From DASUPK01 sp963800285 (GTDB taxonomy: Bacteria > Actinomycetota > Thermoleophilia > Solirubrobacterales > 70-9), in assembly GCA_963800285.1 (NCBI GenBank), contig CAWDAL010000014.1:248001-312000 (forward strand): a stretch of 64,000 bases of DNA. The letters run 5' to 3'. Of the stretch, positions 8,120 to 15,498 are shown piece after piece; position 1 is the first letter of the stretch, and every line of letters starts with the position of its first letter. The notes beneath the pieces are model-generated. The model was not told the DNA's origin. It made no database searches and saw only the letters and a list, made by a program, of their open reading frames with translations. Both the position numbers and the translations under genes were made by a program.

Positions 8120-8485
8120 TTCCGCGTGATTCCAGAAGAAGTCCAGGCCGGAGATTCTCCCGCTACGGAGCGTGAAGACGCACGTGAACTCCATGTTCGT
8201 CTCAGGGCCGTGACCGCCTGCGCCACGCCAGATGAACCGGACAACAACGCGGTCCCCGGCGTCGACGAAGTCGATCGGTTCCGCCTCGTCGGCGTCCCAG
8301 GTGTCGCGAATCTGCTCGAACCAGCGCATGACCGCCGCCCGACCTATGTAGGGCCCGGGCTCGGGCCAATTCTCAACGGTCCGGAAGATGACATCGGGGT
8401 CATGGATCTCGCGAAGCGCCTCCATGTCCCGTGCGTTCCACGCCTCAAAGAAACCTCTGACAACTTGGACGTTCTCCTCCGACAT
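8090..8485 (-). CDS. SnoaL/NTF2-like protein, array member 1 (promoter-proximal)
   Basis: 131 residues, beginning MSEENVQVVRGFFEAWNARD and ending ALEAAGLRE. 'PYIGRAAVMRWFEQI' is the conserved core. It is the first gene of a five-gene leftward run ending in a flavin oxidoreductase. Upstream, GATACT lies nine bases before the ATG and may be a -10 element; only a weak GGGGG could act as ribosome site. The 200-bp gap above it (8486-8686) shows no gene. Confidence 0.8.
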   Translation of the reverse strand: MSEENVQVVRGFFEAWNARDMEALREIHDPDVIFRTVENWPEPGPYIGRAAVMRWFEQIRDTWDADEAEPIDFVDAGDRVVVRFIWRGAGGHGPETNMEFTCVFTLRSGRISGLDFFWNHAEALEAAGLRE

Positions 8486-8686
8486 CGCCCCCGCAGTATC
8501 TCGCGAGGAGTACGAGAGCCGCTGCTCTCAATCCGGAGAAGTACCGACCTTGTCCGTGACAGAGACGCCTCCTCCCGCGTAAAAGCAGAACGCTGAGCCA
8601 CGAAACAGGGCTGCCGCAAAGGCCGCTTTTGGACGAGAAGCAGCAGTTTGGAAAATCACACGCCGAAGCGGTGACGGGGACGACAG

Positions 8687-9619
8687 CTACCCGTCGACGA
8701 GGCGCCGGCGCAGGAAATCGAGCTGCGCCTCGACTGCCCGCTCGTGTCCCTCGAGATACGGCGCGTAGTGGCCGCCGTCGATCCGGACCACCTCGCCCTG
8801 CGGGGCGCGCTCACCGGCGCGGATCACGGGCCCGGACGGGGCAACACCGTCGCCCTCGGGTGCGACCACGAGCAGCGGGCATTCGATCCGCGACGCGTGG
8901 CGGGCCGGCCGGTACATCCCGATGCGCAGAGCCGACCAGGCCGAGACCTCCTGCTGCCAGTCGGGGTAGCGGTTGCCGGGGTTGAGCGCCCTCGGCCCGT
9001 TCAGCGAGTCGGGCGTCGTGAGAGCGGCCACGGTTCCCTTCTCGCCGGCGAGGGGCACGAGCAGCGGATCGCGGCCGGCGACCCTGCCGAGCGCGTCCAG
9101 GACGCCGCGAGCGGTGATGCGCAGGCCGGAGAGCGGCGTGGTGTGGCGGAAGCCGTTCGGCGCCGACGCCGGGCCGTCCGCGAGAGCCGACACCGCGATC
9201 GCGGCGCCCAGCTCCGGGTCCCCGGCCGCGACCGGGAAGACGTGCCCGCCGGAGAGCGAGAAGCCCCAGATCGCGACCTTGTCCGGCTCGACCTCGGGAA
9301 GGGAGCGCGCGAACTCGCCCGCGGCCCGGAAGTCCTCCTGCTGGTCTCCGACGCGGACGACCTGCCGCGGAGCGCCGCCGCTTTCGCCGAGGCGGCGGAA
9401 GTCGAAGGCGAGCACCGAGAAGCCGGCCTGGTTGAAGCGCTCTGCGAAGCGGTCGGTGCCCGGCTCCTTCGCGACCGCCAGCCCGCCCGCCATGACGACA
9501 CAGGCGCCGTTCGTGCCCGGGTAGAGCCACGCGGCGCACCGATCCTCGCCGGAGCGGAAATGGACCTTCTGCCGCGTCGCCTCGGACGCCTCGCTCGCCT
9601 TTGTCTCGGTCACTGACAT
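8687..9619 (-). CDS. alpha/beta hydrolase (dienelactone-hydrolase/YcjY-like)
   Basis: 310 residues. The nucleophile elbow is GFSLS around Ser121. A possible acid lies in VVAPEGDGVAP and the catalytic His in IDGGHYAPYL near the C-terminus, giving a complete triad. The N-terminus MSVTETKASEASEA is polar with no signal peptide, so the enzyme is cytoplasmic. It starts 62 bp from the divergent TetR at 9682, and paired TetR-type boxes lie between them, so it is probably that regulator's target. Substrate unknown; an ester or acyl compound is likely. Confidence 0.85.
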   Translation of the reverse strand: MSVTETKASEASEATRQKVHFRSGEDRCAAWLYPGTNGACVVMAGGLAVAKEPGTDRFAERFNQAGFSVLAFDFRRLGESGGAPRQVVRVGDQQEDFRAAGEFARSLPEVEPDKVAIWGFSLSGGHVFPVAAGDPELGAAIAVSALADGPASAPNGFRHTTPLSGLRITARGVLDALGRVAGRDPLLVPLAGEKGTVAALTTPDSLNGPRALNPGNRYPDWQQEVSAWSALRIGMYRPARHASRIECPLLVVAPEGDGVAPSGPVIRAGERAPQGEVVRIDGGHYAPYLEGHERAVEAQLDFLRRRLVDG

Positions 9620-9649
9620 GGAAGCTCTCCTTGGTCGACGGCGATCACA

Positions 9650-9683
9650 ATACAGTTGTATCGCATCTACGATACGGGTGTAT
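9650..9683. promoter_or_regulatory. paired operator boxes, 22-bp spacing, overlapping the TetR start
   Basis: ATACAGTTGTAT (9650-9661) and ATACGGGTGTAT (9672-9683) are near-identical imperfect palindromes exactly 22 bp apart, so they face the same side of the helix. GTATCG and CGATAC between them form a further inverted repeat. The second box includes the A and T of the TetR ATG. This fits autorepression and control of the divergent hydrolase. Confidence 0.65.
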
Positions 9684-10326
9684 GGCCGTCGCCGCGCCAG
9701 AGACCCAGGAGCGGATCCTCGAAGCCGCGTTGGAGGGCTTCGCGCGCGACGGCGTCGCCGCGACCTCGATCCGCGACGTAGCGTCGGCCGCCGGGGTCTC
9801 CCCCGGCCTAGTGCAGCACTACTTCCCGTCCAAGGCCAAGCTGCGCGGTGCGGTCGACGAGCACGTCAAGCGGATCGCCAGGGAGGCGCTGGGCGTGCAC
9901 GAATTCGAGGGCGACGTGATCGATGACCTGGCCGAGCGTCTCACGGCCCTCGTCGCCGACAACTTCGTCGCGCTCCGCTATGTCGCCCGCGGCGTCGCGG
10001 AGCGCGACCCGGCAGCTCTCGCGATCTTCGACACGCTCACCCAGCTCTGCCGCGATCAGCTGGCGGAGCTGCAGCGGCGCGGGATGCTGCGCGCGGACCT
10101 GGACCTCGACTGGGCCGCGCTCCACACCGTGCTCATCAACCTCGGCACGGTGATCATGGAGCCGGGAGTGAGCGACCAGCTCGGCAAGCCGTTCCTCACT
10201 GAGCGGGAGGTGGAGCGCTGGAAGGTGGCGACCACCAGGCTGTTCGTCGAGGGCGAGATCCGGCAGGACCAGCGGGTCAGACCGGGCGCGTCGGGTAGGC
10301 GCCAAGCCGCTCCCGGACCTGCTTGA
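9682..10326 (+). CDS. TetR/AcrR-family transcriptional regulator
   Basis: 214 residues from ATG 9682. The HTH reads ERILEAALEGFARDGVAATS then SAAGVSPGLVQHYFPSK. The in-frame extension upstream is rejected because it would run across the operator boxes and the divergent promoter. TACGAT at 9668-9673 is a plausible -10 eight bases before the ATG, and no Shine-Dalgarno exists, so translation may be leaderless with the operator lying on the start codon. The last 50 bp overlap the convergent zinc-ribbon gene. Confidence 0.85.
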   Translation: MAVAAPETQERILEAALEGFARDGVAATSIRDVASAAGVSPGLVQHYFPSKAKLRGAVDEHVKRIAREALGVHEFEGDVIDDLAERLTALVADNFVALRYVARGVAERDPAALAIFDTLTQLCRDQLAELQRRGMLRADLDLDWAALHTVLINLGTVIMEPGVSDQLGKPFLTEREVERWKVATTRLFVEGEIRQDQRVRPGASGRRQAAPGPA

Positions 10327-10621
10327 CCAGGAACACGTTGGTGCCGCAGGCCCGCGCGATGCGCGTGTCACAGCGGTCGGGACTGCGATCCAGCTCGAAC
10401 TCCACCCGGCCCTCGGCGTCGGCCCGCACGCTGTCGGCGCTCGCCTGCCCGGGGATGGCCGCCGCCCTGGCCTCACCGGCCATCTTCCGCCGGCAGCTCA
10501 GGCAGTAGGCGATGCCGTCCACCTCGTCCCAGCTGGATGGCATCCCGGACGGATCGAGCGCTCCAGGCATGAAGCGCACGGTCACGCCGCAACGGGCACA
10601 GGTCCAGTCGGATGCGTTCAA
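10277..10621 (-). CDS. zinc-ribbon plus HTH-like small protein
   Basis: 114 residues. Cys8/Cys11 (CARC) and Cys40/Cys43 (CLSC) form a likely zinc ribbon. The C-terminal part CDTRIARACGTNVFLVKQVR resembles a helix-turn-helix of the 'IA...G.s...V..vR..L' type. It could bind DNA or RNA, which is inference. The 3' end overlaps the convergent TetR gene by 50 bp, longer than most overlaps here. Confidence 0.6.
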   Translation of the reverse strand: MNASDWTCARCGVTVRFMPGALDPSGMPSSWDEVDGIAYCLSCRRKMAGEARAAAIPGQASADSVRADAEGRVEFELDRSPDRCDTRIARACGTNVFLVKQVRERLGAYPTRPV

Positions 10622-10675
10622 TCTCTCGCCCCTTCGGCCGGACCCCTACCCGGTACGCGAACCCTCACACCGACG

Positions 10676-11044
10676 TCAAGTAGCGACCCACTCCCTCGCC
10701 TTGTCCATCTCGTCCATCTCGAACACGCGCAGCTCACCGGGCATCGCCCAGGCGAAGAGGCGCATCGCCTTGCTCACCCAGTCGACGTCGCTGACGAAGG
10801 CGAGCTTCTTCCATGCGGAGCGATTCTGGGTCTCGATCTTGAGCCCGGTCTTGACGTCCTCGATCCACGCTCCGGGCTCCAGGCCGTCGAAGTCCGCCAG
10901 CGCGAAGAGCACCCGCGCCTCGCCTGACTCGGTCGCCTCCTTGAGCGCCGGCTCCAGGCCGTCTCGGTAGTCGTCCTTGGTGAGCTTCCCCGAGGCGCGG
11001 ATCCCGATGACGCCGGCGGGCAAGTCGTCGATTCTCTCGATCAT
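10676..11044 (-). CDS. STAS/SpoIIAA-like domain protein
   Basis: 122 residues from ATG 11044, chosen because GGAGGAGAC directly precedes it. The sequence MIERIDDLPAGVIGIRASGK, 'KDDYRDGLEPALKEA' and the Asp/Trp-rich middle 'FDGLEPGAWIEDVKTGL' match the SpoIIAA-like family (PF11964), small cytoplasmic proteins related to STAS domains. In this family the anti-sigma-antagonist phosphoserine site is generally absent, and the role here is unknown. It is divergent from the ABC ATPase at 11089. Confidence 0.8.
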   Translation of the reverse strand: MIERIDDLPAGVIGIRASGKLTKDDYRDGLEPALKEATESGEARVLFALADFDGLEPGAWIEDVKTGLKIETQNRSAWKKLAFVSDVDWVSKAMRLFAWAMPGELRVFEMDEMDKAREWVAT

Positions 11045-11088
11045 GTCTCCTCCTCGGCCGTGGTGGGCAGTCGCTATCAATAGACAGG

Positions 11089-11853
11089 ATGACCCCCGCC
11101 CTCCAGCTGCGCGGCGTGACCAAGCGCTACGACGACGGCACCCTCGCGCTCGACGACCTCGACCTCGACGTGCCGGCCGGCAGCTTCTTCGGCCTGCTCG
11201 GCCCGAACGGGGCGGGCAAGACCACGCTGATCAGCGCCGTCTGCAACCTGATCCGGCTGACCGAGGGCGAGATCGCGGTCTTCGGCCATCCCGGGGACTC
11301 CCTGGAGGCGCGGAGGCTGATCGGCGTCGCCGAGCAGGAGCCCAACCTCGACCGCTTCCTGACCGTCCACGAGACCCTCGTCTATCACGGCGGCTACTAC
11401 GGCATGGACGGCGATGCGGCCCGCGAGCGCGCCGAGGAGATGATCGACGTCTTCGACCTGCGCGCCAAGCGCGACACCCGTGCGCCCAAGCTCTCCGGCG
11501 GGATGCGCCGCCGCCTGCTGCTCGCCCGCGCCCTGCTCCACGAGCCGCGCCTGGTGATCCTGGACGAGCCGACCGCCGGCGTCGACCTCGAGCTGCGCCA
11601 CGAGCTCTGGCGCTACATCCGCCGGCTGCACGAGCGCGGCACCACGATCCTGCTCACCACGCACTACCTCGAGGAGGCCGAGGCGCTCTGCGAGGAGATC
11701 GCGCTGATCGGCCGCGGCCGGATCATGGCCCGCGACACCGCCGCCGGCCTCAAGCAGACCTTCGACGCCGCCACGCTCGAGGACGTCTACATGAAGACCG
11801 TCGCGTCGGGGCGGCGCGAGGTGGAGGTTGCGACGGAGGAGTCCCCCGCCTGA
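11089..11853 (+). CDS. ABC transporter ATP-binding protein (YadG/NodI-like)
   Basis: 254 residues. Walker A GPNGAGKT is at 38-45, the signature KLSGGMRRRLLLARA near 135, Walker B LVILDEPTAG near 156 and the H-loop in LLTTHYLEEA near 190. This subgroup pairs with ABC-2 permeases such as YadH/NodJ. No permease adjoins it; the best partner in the window is 17190-17972. TATCAA ends eight bases before the ATG and no Shine-Dalgarno is visible. It converges tail-to-tail with the DUF899 gene with one base between stops. Confidence 0.9.
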   Translation: MTPALQLRGVTKRYDDGTLALDDLDLDVPAGSFFGLLGPNGAGKTTLISAVCNLIRLTEGEIAVFGHPGDSLEARRLIGVAEQEPNLDRFLTVHETLVYHGGYYGMDGDAARERAEEMIDVFDLRAKRDTRAPKLSGGMRRRLLLARALLHEPRLVILDEPTAGVDLELRHELWRYIRRLHERGTTILLTTHYLEEAEALCEEIALIGRGRIMARDTAAGLKQTFDAATLEDVYMKTVASGRREVEVATEESPA

Positions 11854-11854
11854 G

Positions 11855-12598
11855 TCAGTCCGGGTACTCGTCCTTTCGGAAGGTGGTGAACTCGTCGGAT
11901 ACCTCCTTCGGCGTACGCGCGAGAAGGAACGAGTGGAACGGCGACACGAACGGATCGGGCGCCATCACCTGGTAGGTGTAGTAGACGGTCCCGTTCTCGC
12001 GGGCGAAGGCGATGTAGCCCGGGCCCTCGCGCAGGCCGTCCTTGAGCTCGGCGCCGACCTGCTTCGACCACTCCTTCAGGAACTCGGGCGGGTCATCGAT
12101 CATCTGCTTCACCTCGGGGATCTCACCCGACTGCGCCTGCTCTTCTGTCATCGCCAGCCCGAAGTCGAACGGGAAATCGCTCTCGTAGGTCGAGACGTAG
12201 GGGAACTCCCAGCCCATCCGCTCCTTGTAGGCAATGAGCCGGTCGATCGGCGCGCGAGAGAAGCAGAGGAACGTGACATCGTGGTGGTTCAGGTGGACCA
12301 GCGGGCCACTGAACTCGTCGCCGAGGCTCGTGCAGCCGGGACAGGCGCCCTTCGTGTAGTCGGGCCCGAACATGATGTTGTAGGCGAGCAGCTGCGAGCG
12401 GCCGTCGAACAGCTCGGAGAGGCTCTTCTTGCCGTCCTCGGTGTCGAACTCGTACTCCTTCTCGACCGGGACCCAGGGCAGCTCGCGCCGCTTCTCCTTG
12501 ATCTCGTTGTTGCGCTCGGCCTGCTCGGCCTCGAGCTTCGCGAGCTCCGCCCGCGCCGCCTCCCACTCCTCACGCGTTCCGGTCTTGTGCTCAGGCAT
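11855..12598 (-). CDS. DUF899 family, thioredoxin-like protein
   Basis: 247 residues from ATG 12598 (AAGGAGG upstream). A helical charged N-terminus precedes a thioredoxin-like core. GACPGCTSLGDEF gives a CxxC-like Cys pair, and HHDVTFLCFSRAP and 'ERMGWEFPYVSTYESDF' are family hallmarks. DUF899 proteins are presumed redox proteins and are common in actinobacteria and proteobacteria; substrate unknown. Operon partners are not evident: the SDR upstream is 74 bp away with its own ribosome site. Confidence 0.85.
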   Translation of the reverse strand: MPEHKTGTREEWEAARAELAKLEAEQAERNNEIKEKRRELPWVPVEKEYEFDTEDGKKSLSELFDGRSQLLAYNIMFGPDYTKGACPGCTSLGDEFSGPLVHLNHHDVTFLCFSRAPIDRLIAYKERMGWEFPYVSTYESDFPFDFGLAMTEEQAQSGEIPEVKQMIDDPPEFLKEWSKQVGAELKDGLREGPGYIAFARENGTVYYTYQVMAPDPFVSPFHSFLLARTPKEVSDEFTTFRKDEYPD

Positions 12599-12672
12599 CG
12601 GTATTCCTCCTTGGTCGGCTGACACCAATAGGGACCGCGAATCGCGGCAGGACTAATCGGTTGCCTGATCTA

Positions 12673-13515
12673 TCAGGCGGGGACCGCGGTCGATGACGCG
12701 AGGCGCTCCCAGTTGTCGAGATCCGTGCTCTGGCCCTCGAGCTTCTCGCGGATCGCCTGCACCGCCTCCTCGCCGAGCGCCAGGCGCAGTGGCGGCTCCG
12801 GTGAGCCGACCGCCGAGAGGATCGCCTCGGCCACGCGCCTCGGGTCGTTCGGCTGCTTGCCGGCGAGGTCGGCGAACCACTCGAGCGCCTTGCCGACGCT
12901 CTCCTCGTAGTCCGGGTCGGCGGGCTCCTTCGCCACCGCTCCGGCGGCGAAGTCCGTGCGAATCGGGCCCGGCTCGACGATCGTCACGCCGATGCCGAGA
13001 TGCTCGACGTCCTTGGCGAGGGTCTCGCAGATCCCCTCGATCGCGAACTTCGTCCCGGCGTAGGCCGCCTCGCCGGCGACCGCGGGCGCCACGCCCTCGA
13101 GCGAGGAGATCTGGACGATGTGTCCCGAGCGCTCGCTTCGCATCCGGGGCAGCGCGGCGCGGATCACGTTGACCGCGCCGAAGACATTGGTGTCGAACTC
13201 GCGGCGAAGCTCATCGTCGGAGATCTCCTCGAGCGGGCCGAAGAGCCCGAACCCGGCGTTGTTGACCAGCACGTCGATGCGGCCGAAGCGCTCGATGGCG
13301 GCGTCGACGGCGGTCTGGGCCTGGGCGGGATCGGTGACGTCGAGCTCCTGGACGAGGACCCGGTCGGGATCGCGCTGCTCCAGCTCGCCCAGATCCTTCG
13401 GGTCGCGGCCCGTGGCGACGACCCGGTCGCCGGCCCCGAGCGCGGCCTCCGCCAGAGCGCGGCCCAGCCCGGAGCTGCTGCCGGTGATGAACCAGACGGG
13501 ATTGCGGATGGCCAT
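12673..13515 (-). CDS. short-chain dehydrogenase/reductase (classical SDR)
   Basis: 280 residues. The coenzyme motif TGSSSGLG is at 11-18 and the NNAG motif reads VLVNNAGFG. The catalytic Ser is in VQISSLEG and YxxxK in AAYAGTKFA. All active-site residues are present. ATG 13515 has AGGAGAGGAG upstream. Substrate unknown; the 280-residue size and the 'EPGPIRTDF' region fit SDRs acting on aliphatic or ring ketones or alcohols. Confidence 0.9.
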   Translation of the reverse strand: MAIRNPVWFITGSSSGLGRALAEAALGAGDRVVATGRDPKDLGELEQRDPDRVLVQELDVTDPAQAQTAVDAAIERFGRIDVLVNNAGFGLFGPLEEISDDELRREFDTNVFGAVNVIRAALPRMRSERSGHIVQISSLEGVAPAVAGEAAYAGTKFAIEGICETLAKDVEHLGIGVTIVEPGPIRTDFAAGAVAKEPADPDYEESVGKALEWFADLAGKQPNDPRRVAEAILSAVGSPEPPLRLALGEEAVQAIREKLEGQSTDLDNWERLASSTAVPA

Positions 13516-13593
13516 TGAGACTCCTCTCCTTGCTTCCACAAGCATCTACTGAGCCGTTACCCGGGCGTAGAGGGAGGAAACGGGGGCCAGGCG

Positions 13594-13992
13594 CTAGGTC
13601 TTCCTCTGCATGAACCACTCCGTGAACACGCGGCAGCGGCCCTCGGAGTCGAAGCGCATCACGAAGCAGTTGTCGTAGACGCGCACCACCGGGCCGTCCG
13701 GCGAGTCCTTGTAGGAGCTGGTCCCTGTGGCGACCGCCGCGTCGCCGTCGACGGCGAAGGCGCGGTAGGAGGCCTCGTAGGTGCCGGCCTCGTCGCGCTC
13801 GGAGGCGTCGGGATGATCCTCCTCCCCCAGCCAGGACTCGACCAGCGCGGCGCGTCCCTCGATCGGAGCGTCGGCCGGGTGGTAGCGGTACCTCACGTCC
13901 TCGGAGAAGAGCGCCTCGATCTGCTCGCGGTCGTAGGTCTTCCAGGCCTCGACGTAGGCCTCCAGCCAGCGGTCGACGTCCTCGCGGGTCAC
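13594..13992 (-). CDS. SnoaL/NTF2-like protein
   Basis: 132 residues starting at GTG 13992: MTREDVDRWLEAYVEAWKTY, then 'APIEGRAALVESWL' and 'TGTSSYKDSPDGPVVRVYDN', typical of the SnoaL-like fold. It differs from the array at 6.9-8.5 kb in lacking the MSEEN start and AAGLSE end. TAGGAT ends six bases before the GTG, suggesting a leaderless message. It is head-to-head with another SnoaL-like gene at 14004, with only 11 bp between the two start codons. Confidence 0.75.
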   Translation of the reverse strand: MTREDVDRWLEAYVEAWKTYDREQIEALFSEDVRYRYHPADAPIEGRAALVESWLGEEDHPDASERDEAGTYEASYRAFAVDGDAAVATGTSSYKDSPDGPVVRVYDNCFVMRFDSEGRCRVFTEWFMQRKT

Positions 13993-13998
13993 AATCCG

Positions 13999-14004
13999 AT
14001 CCTA
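13999..14004 (-). promoter_or_regulatory. putative -10 box (TAGGAT), overlapping the divergent start codon
   Basis: TAGGAT ends six bases before GTG 13992 on the minus strand. Its first base pairs with the A of the + strand ATG at 14004, so the promoter of one gene lies on the start codon of the other. Confidence 0.4.
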
Positions 14005-14441
14005 TGTCCGAGCGGAACGTGGAGGTCGTCAGGGCGCTGCTTGGGCCGTTCCAAGGGATCAACCTCGCCGAGATCGACTGGAGCGCGGAGCCGATCCGTC
14101 GGGTGCTGACCGGCTCGTGCTCGCCGGAGATCGAGGTGCGGACGCTGGAATCCGGAATGGGGACCGGCCTCGAACCCGTCTACAACGGTGTCGATGGCGT
14201 GGTCAGCTACCTGCAGGCCTGGATGGAGCCGTTCACTGACTACCGCACGGAGTGGCTCGACTTCATCGACGCGGGCGGCTTCGTCCTGGTGCCGGTCACC
14301 AACCGCGGGATCGGCTCGGGAAGCGGGGTGCCCACCGAGCTCGAGCTCGTCTATGCCTGTGAGGTCAGGGACGGCCTGATCGCTCGCCTGCTCCAGTACG
14401 ACACGCTCGAGGACGCGCGCGCCGCCCTCGGGATCGGGTGA
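14004..14441 (+). CDS. SnoaL/NTF2-like protein (MSERN type)
   Basis: 145 residues, starting MSERNVEVVRALLGPF like the tandem array, with 'GVDGVVSYLQAWMEPF' and the strand motif RGIGSGSGVPTEL shared with array members 3 and 4. No Shine-Dalgarno can fit in the 11 bp before it. A CACAAT at 13990-13995 is the only -10-like box. Enzymatic role unknown. Confidence 0.75.
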   Translation: MSERNVEVVRALLGPFQGINLAEIDWSAEPIRRVLTGSCSPEIEVRTLESGMGTGLEPVYNGVDGVVSYLQAWMEPFTDYRTEWLDFIDAGGFVLVPVTNRGIGSGSGVPTELELVYACEVRDGLIARLLQYDTLEDARAALGIG

Positions 14442-14522
14442 TCCGGCGCTACGAGGCCGGCTCGCGCCTGGCTCGACCGCCCGTGTGCTCTTGGGCGTCG
14501 AGCATGCCGCGGCGGTCCGGGC

Positions 14523-15458
14523 TCACAGCCCGTTCCGGAACCCCTCGCGCCAGCTCGGGTACTTCGGCGCCCAGCCAAGCTCGCGCTTCGCCTTCGCGTT
14601 CGAGGTGCCGCGGATCCGGGTCATCATCGAGAGGCCGACCTCGCCGGTCGCGAGGCGGCCCACCCAGGCCGGGACGTGGCGCGGCGGCTTGGCGCCGACG
14701 GCGTCGGCGAGGCCGGGCAGCCACTCCGCCACCGGCGCCGGCCGGTCATCGCTCACGTTGTAGATGCCCCGTCCCCTCTCGAGCGAGGCGAGGGTCGCGC
14801 TCGCCACGTCGTCGACGTGGATGAACGACCAGACGCCGCCCCCGTCGCCGACCACCGGCAGCTTGCGCCTGCGGACCAGCTCGACGATGTCGCCGTCCGT
14901 CGCGAAGCCGGTGCCCGGCCCGTAGAAGTTGCCGTAGCGGTGCGCCACGCCCTCGACGTGGTCCGCGCCCGTCACCGCGTCCTCGACGTAGCGGATCGCC
15001 TCCAGGGAGCGGGTCTGGTTCCTCGGCGGGGTGGGGTCGAGCGGATCCTCCTCGGTCTTCGGCTCGCTGCCCGTCCTCTCGTAGTTCCAGTTGCCGTAGC
15101 TCTGCGCGATGAAGCGCTTGGTCCCGACGGCTCGCGCGGCCTCGAGCAGGTTGTCGGTGCCCTTGGTCCGCAGCTCATTCGCGCCGGCGAACTCCTTGTC
15201 GAAGTTCCGGAAGCTAGTCACCCCCGTGAGCGCGGTCATCTGGTGGACGATCGCCTCGGGCTCGGCGCGCTCGACCACCTGCCGCACCGCGGCGGCGTCG
15301 AGGCCGTCGGCCACCGCCGGCTCGGCGCCCATCGCGCTGATCGCGTCGGCCTTCTCGGCCGAGCGGGTCATGCCGACCACCTCGTGGCCGTTGGAGACGA
15401 GGAGCGGGACGAGGCGCTTCCCGACCGCTCCGGTTGCACCTGCGACGAAGACCTTCAT
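14523..15458 (-). CDS. NAD(P)-dependent epimerase/dehydratase, paralogue of 66-1028
   Basis: 311 residues. MKVFVAGATGAVG carries GxxGxxG at 7-13. It aligns along its length with the protein at 66-1028: both share DPLDPTP, 'VVGDG.GV.S.IH.DD', 'GAKPPR..P.W..RL' and 'NAKAKRELGW...YPSWREGF'. It too lacks a clear YxxxK. CTCCTC on the + strand (GAGGAGG on this strand) lies just before the ATG. It is divergent from a TetR gene with an operator between the starts, so it is probably regulated by that repressor. Confidence 0.87.
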   Translation of the reverse strand: MKVFVAGATGAVGKRLVPLLVSNGHEVVGMTRSAEKADAISAMGAEPAVADGLDAAAVRQVVERAEPEAIVHQMTALTGVTSFRNFDKEFAGANELRTKGTDNLLEAARAVGTKRFIAQSYGNWNYERTGSEPKTEEDPLDPTPPRNQTRSLEAIRYVEDAVTGADHVEGVAHRYGNFYGPGTGFATDGDIVELVRRRKLPVVGDGGGVWSFIHVDDVASATLASLERGRGIYNVSDDRPAPVAEWLPGLADAVGAKPPRHVPAWVGRLATGEVGLSMMTRIRGTSNAKAKRELGWAPKYPSWREGFRNGL

Positions 15459-15476
15459 GGCGACCTCCTCTTCCGC

Positions 15477-15498
15477 TAAGTTAGTGATCGTTAACTTA
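15477..15498. promoter_or_regulatory. perfect inverted repeat overlapping the TetR start, likely operator
   Basis: TAAGTTA (15477-15483) and TAACTTA (15492-15498) are exact complements around 8 bases. The last base is the A of the TetR ATG. The arm also contains TAAGTT, a possible -10 for the rightward gene. The position between divergent epimerase and TetR genes fits dual control. Confidence 0.65.

Noticed and set aside
12630..12660. terminator CCGCG-aat-CGCGG
   Set aside because: It lies upstream of the DUF899 start, with a short stem and no gene ending into it in the right direction except the SDR, which stops 12 bp further on the other side.
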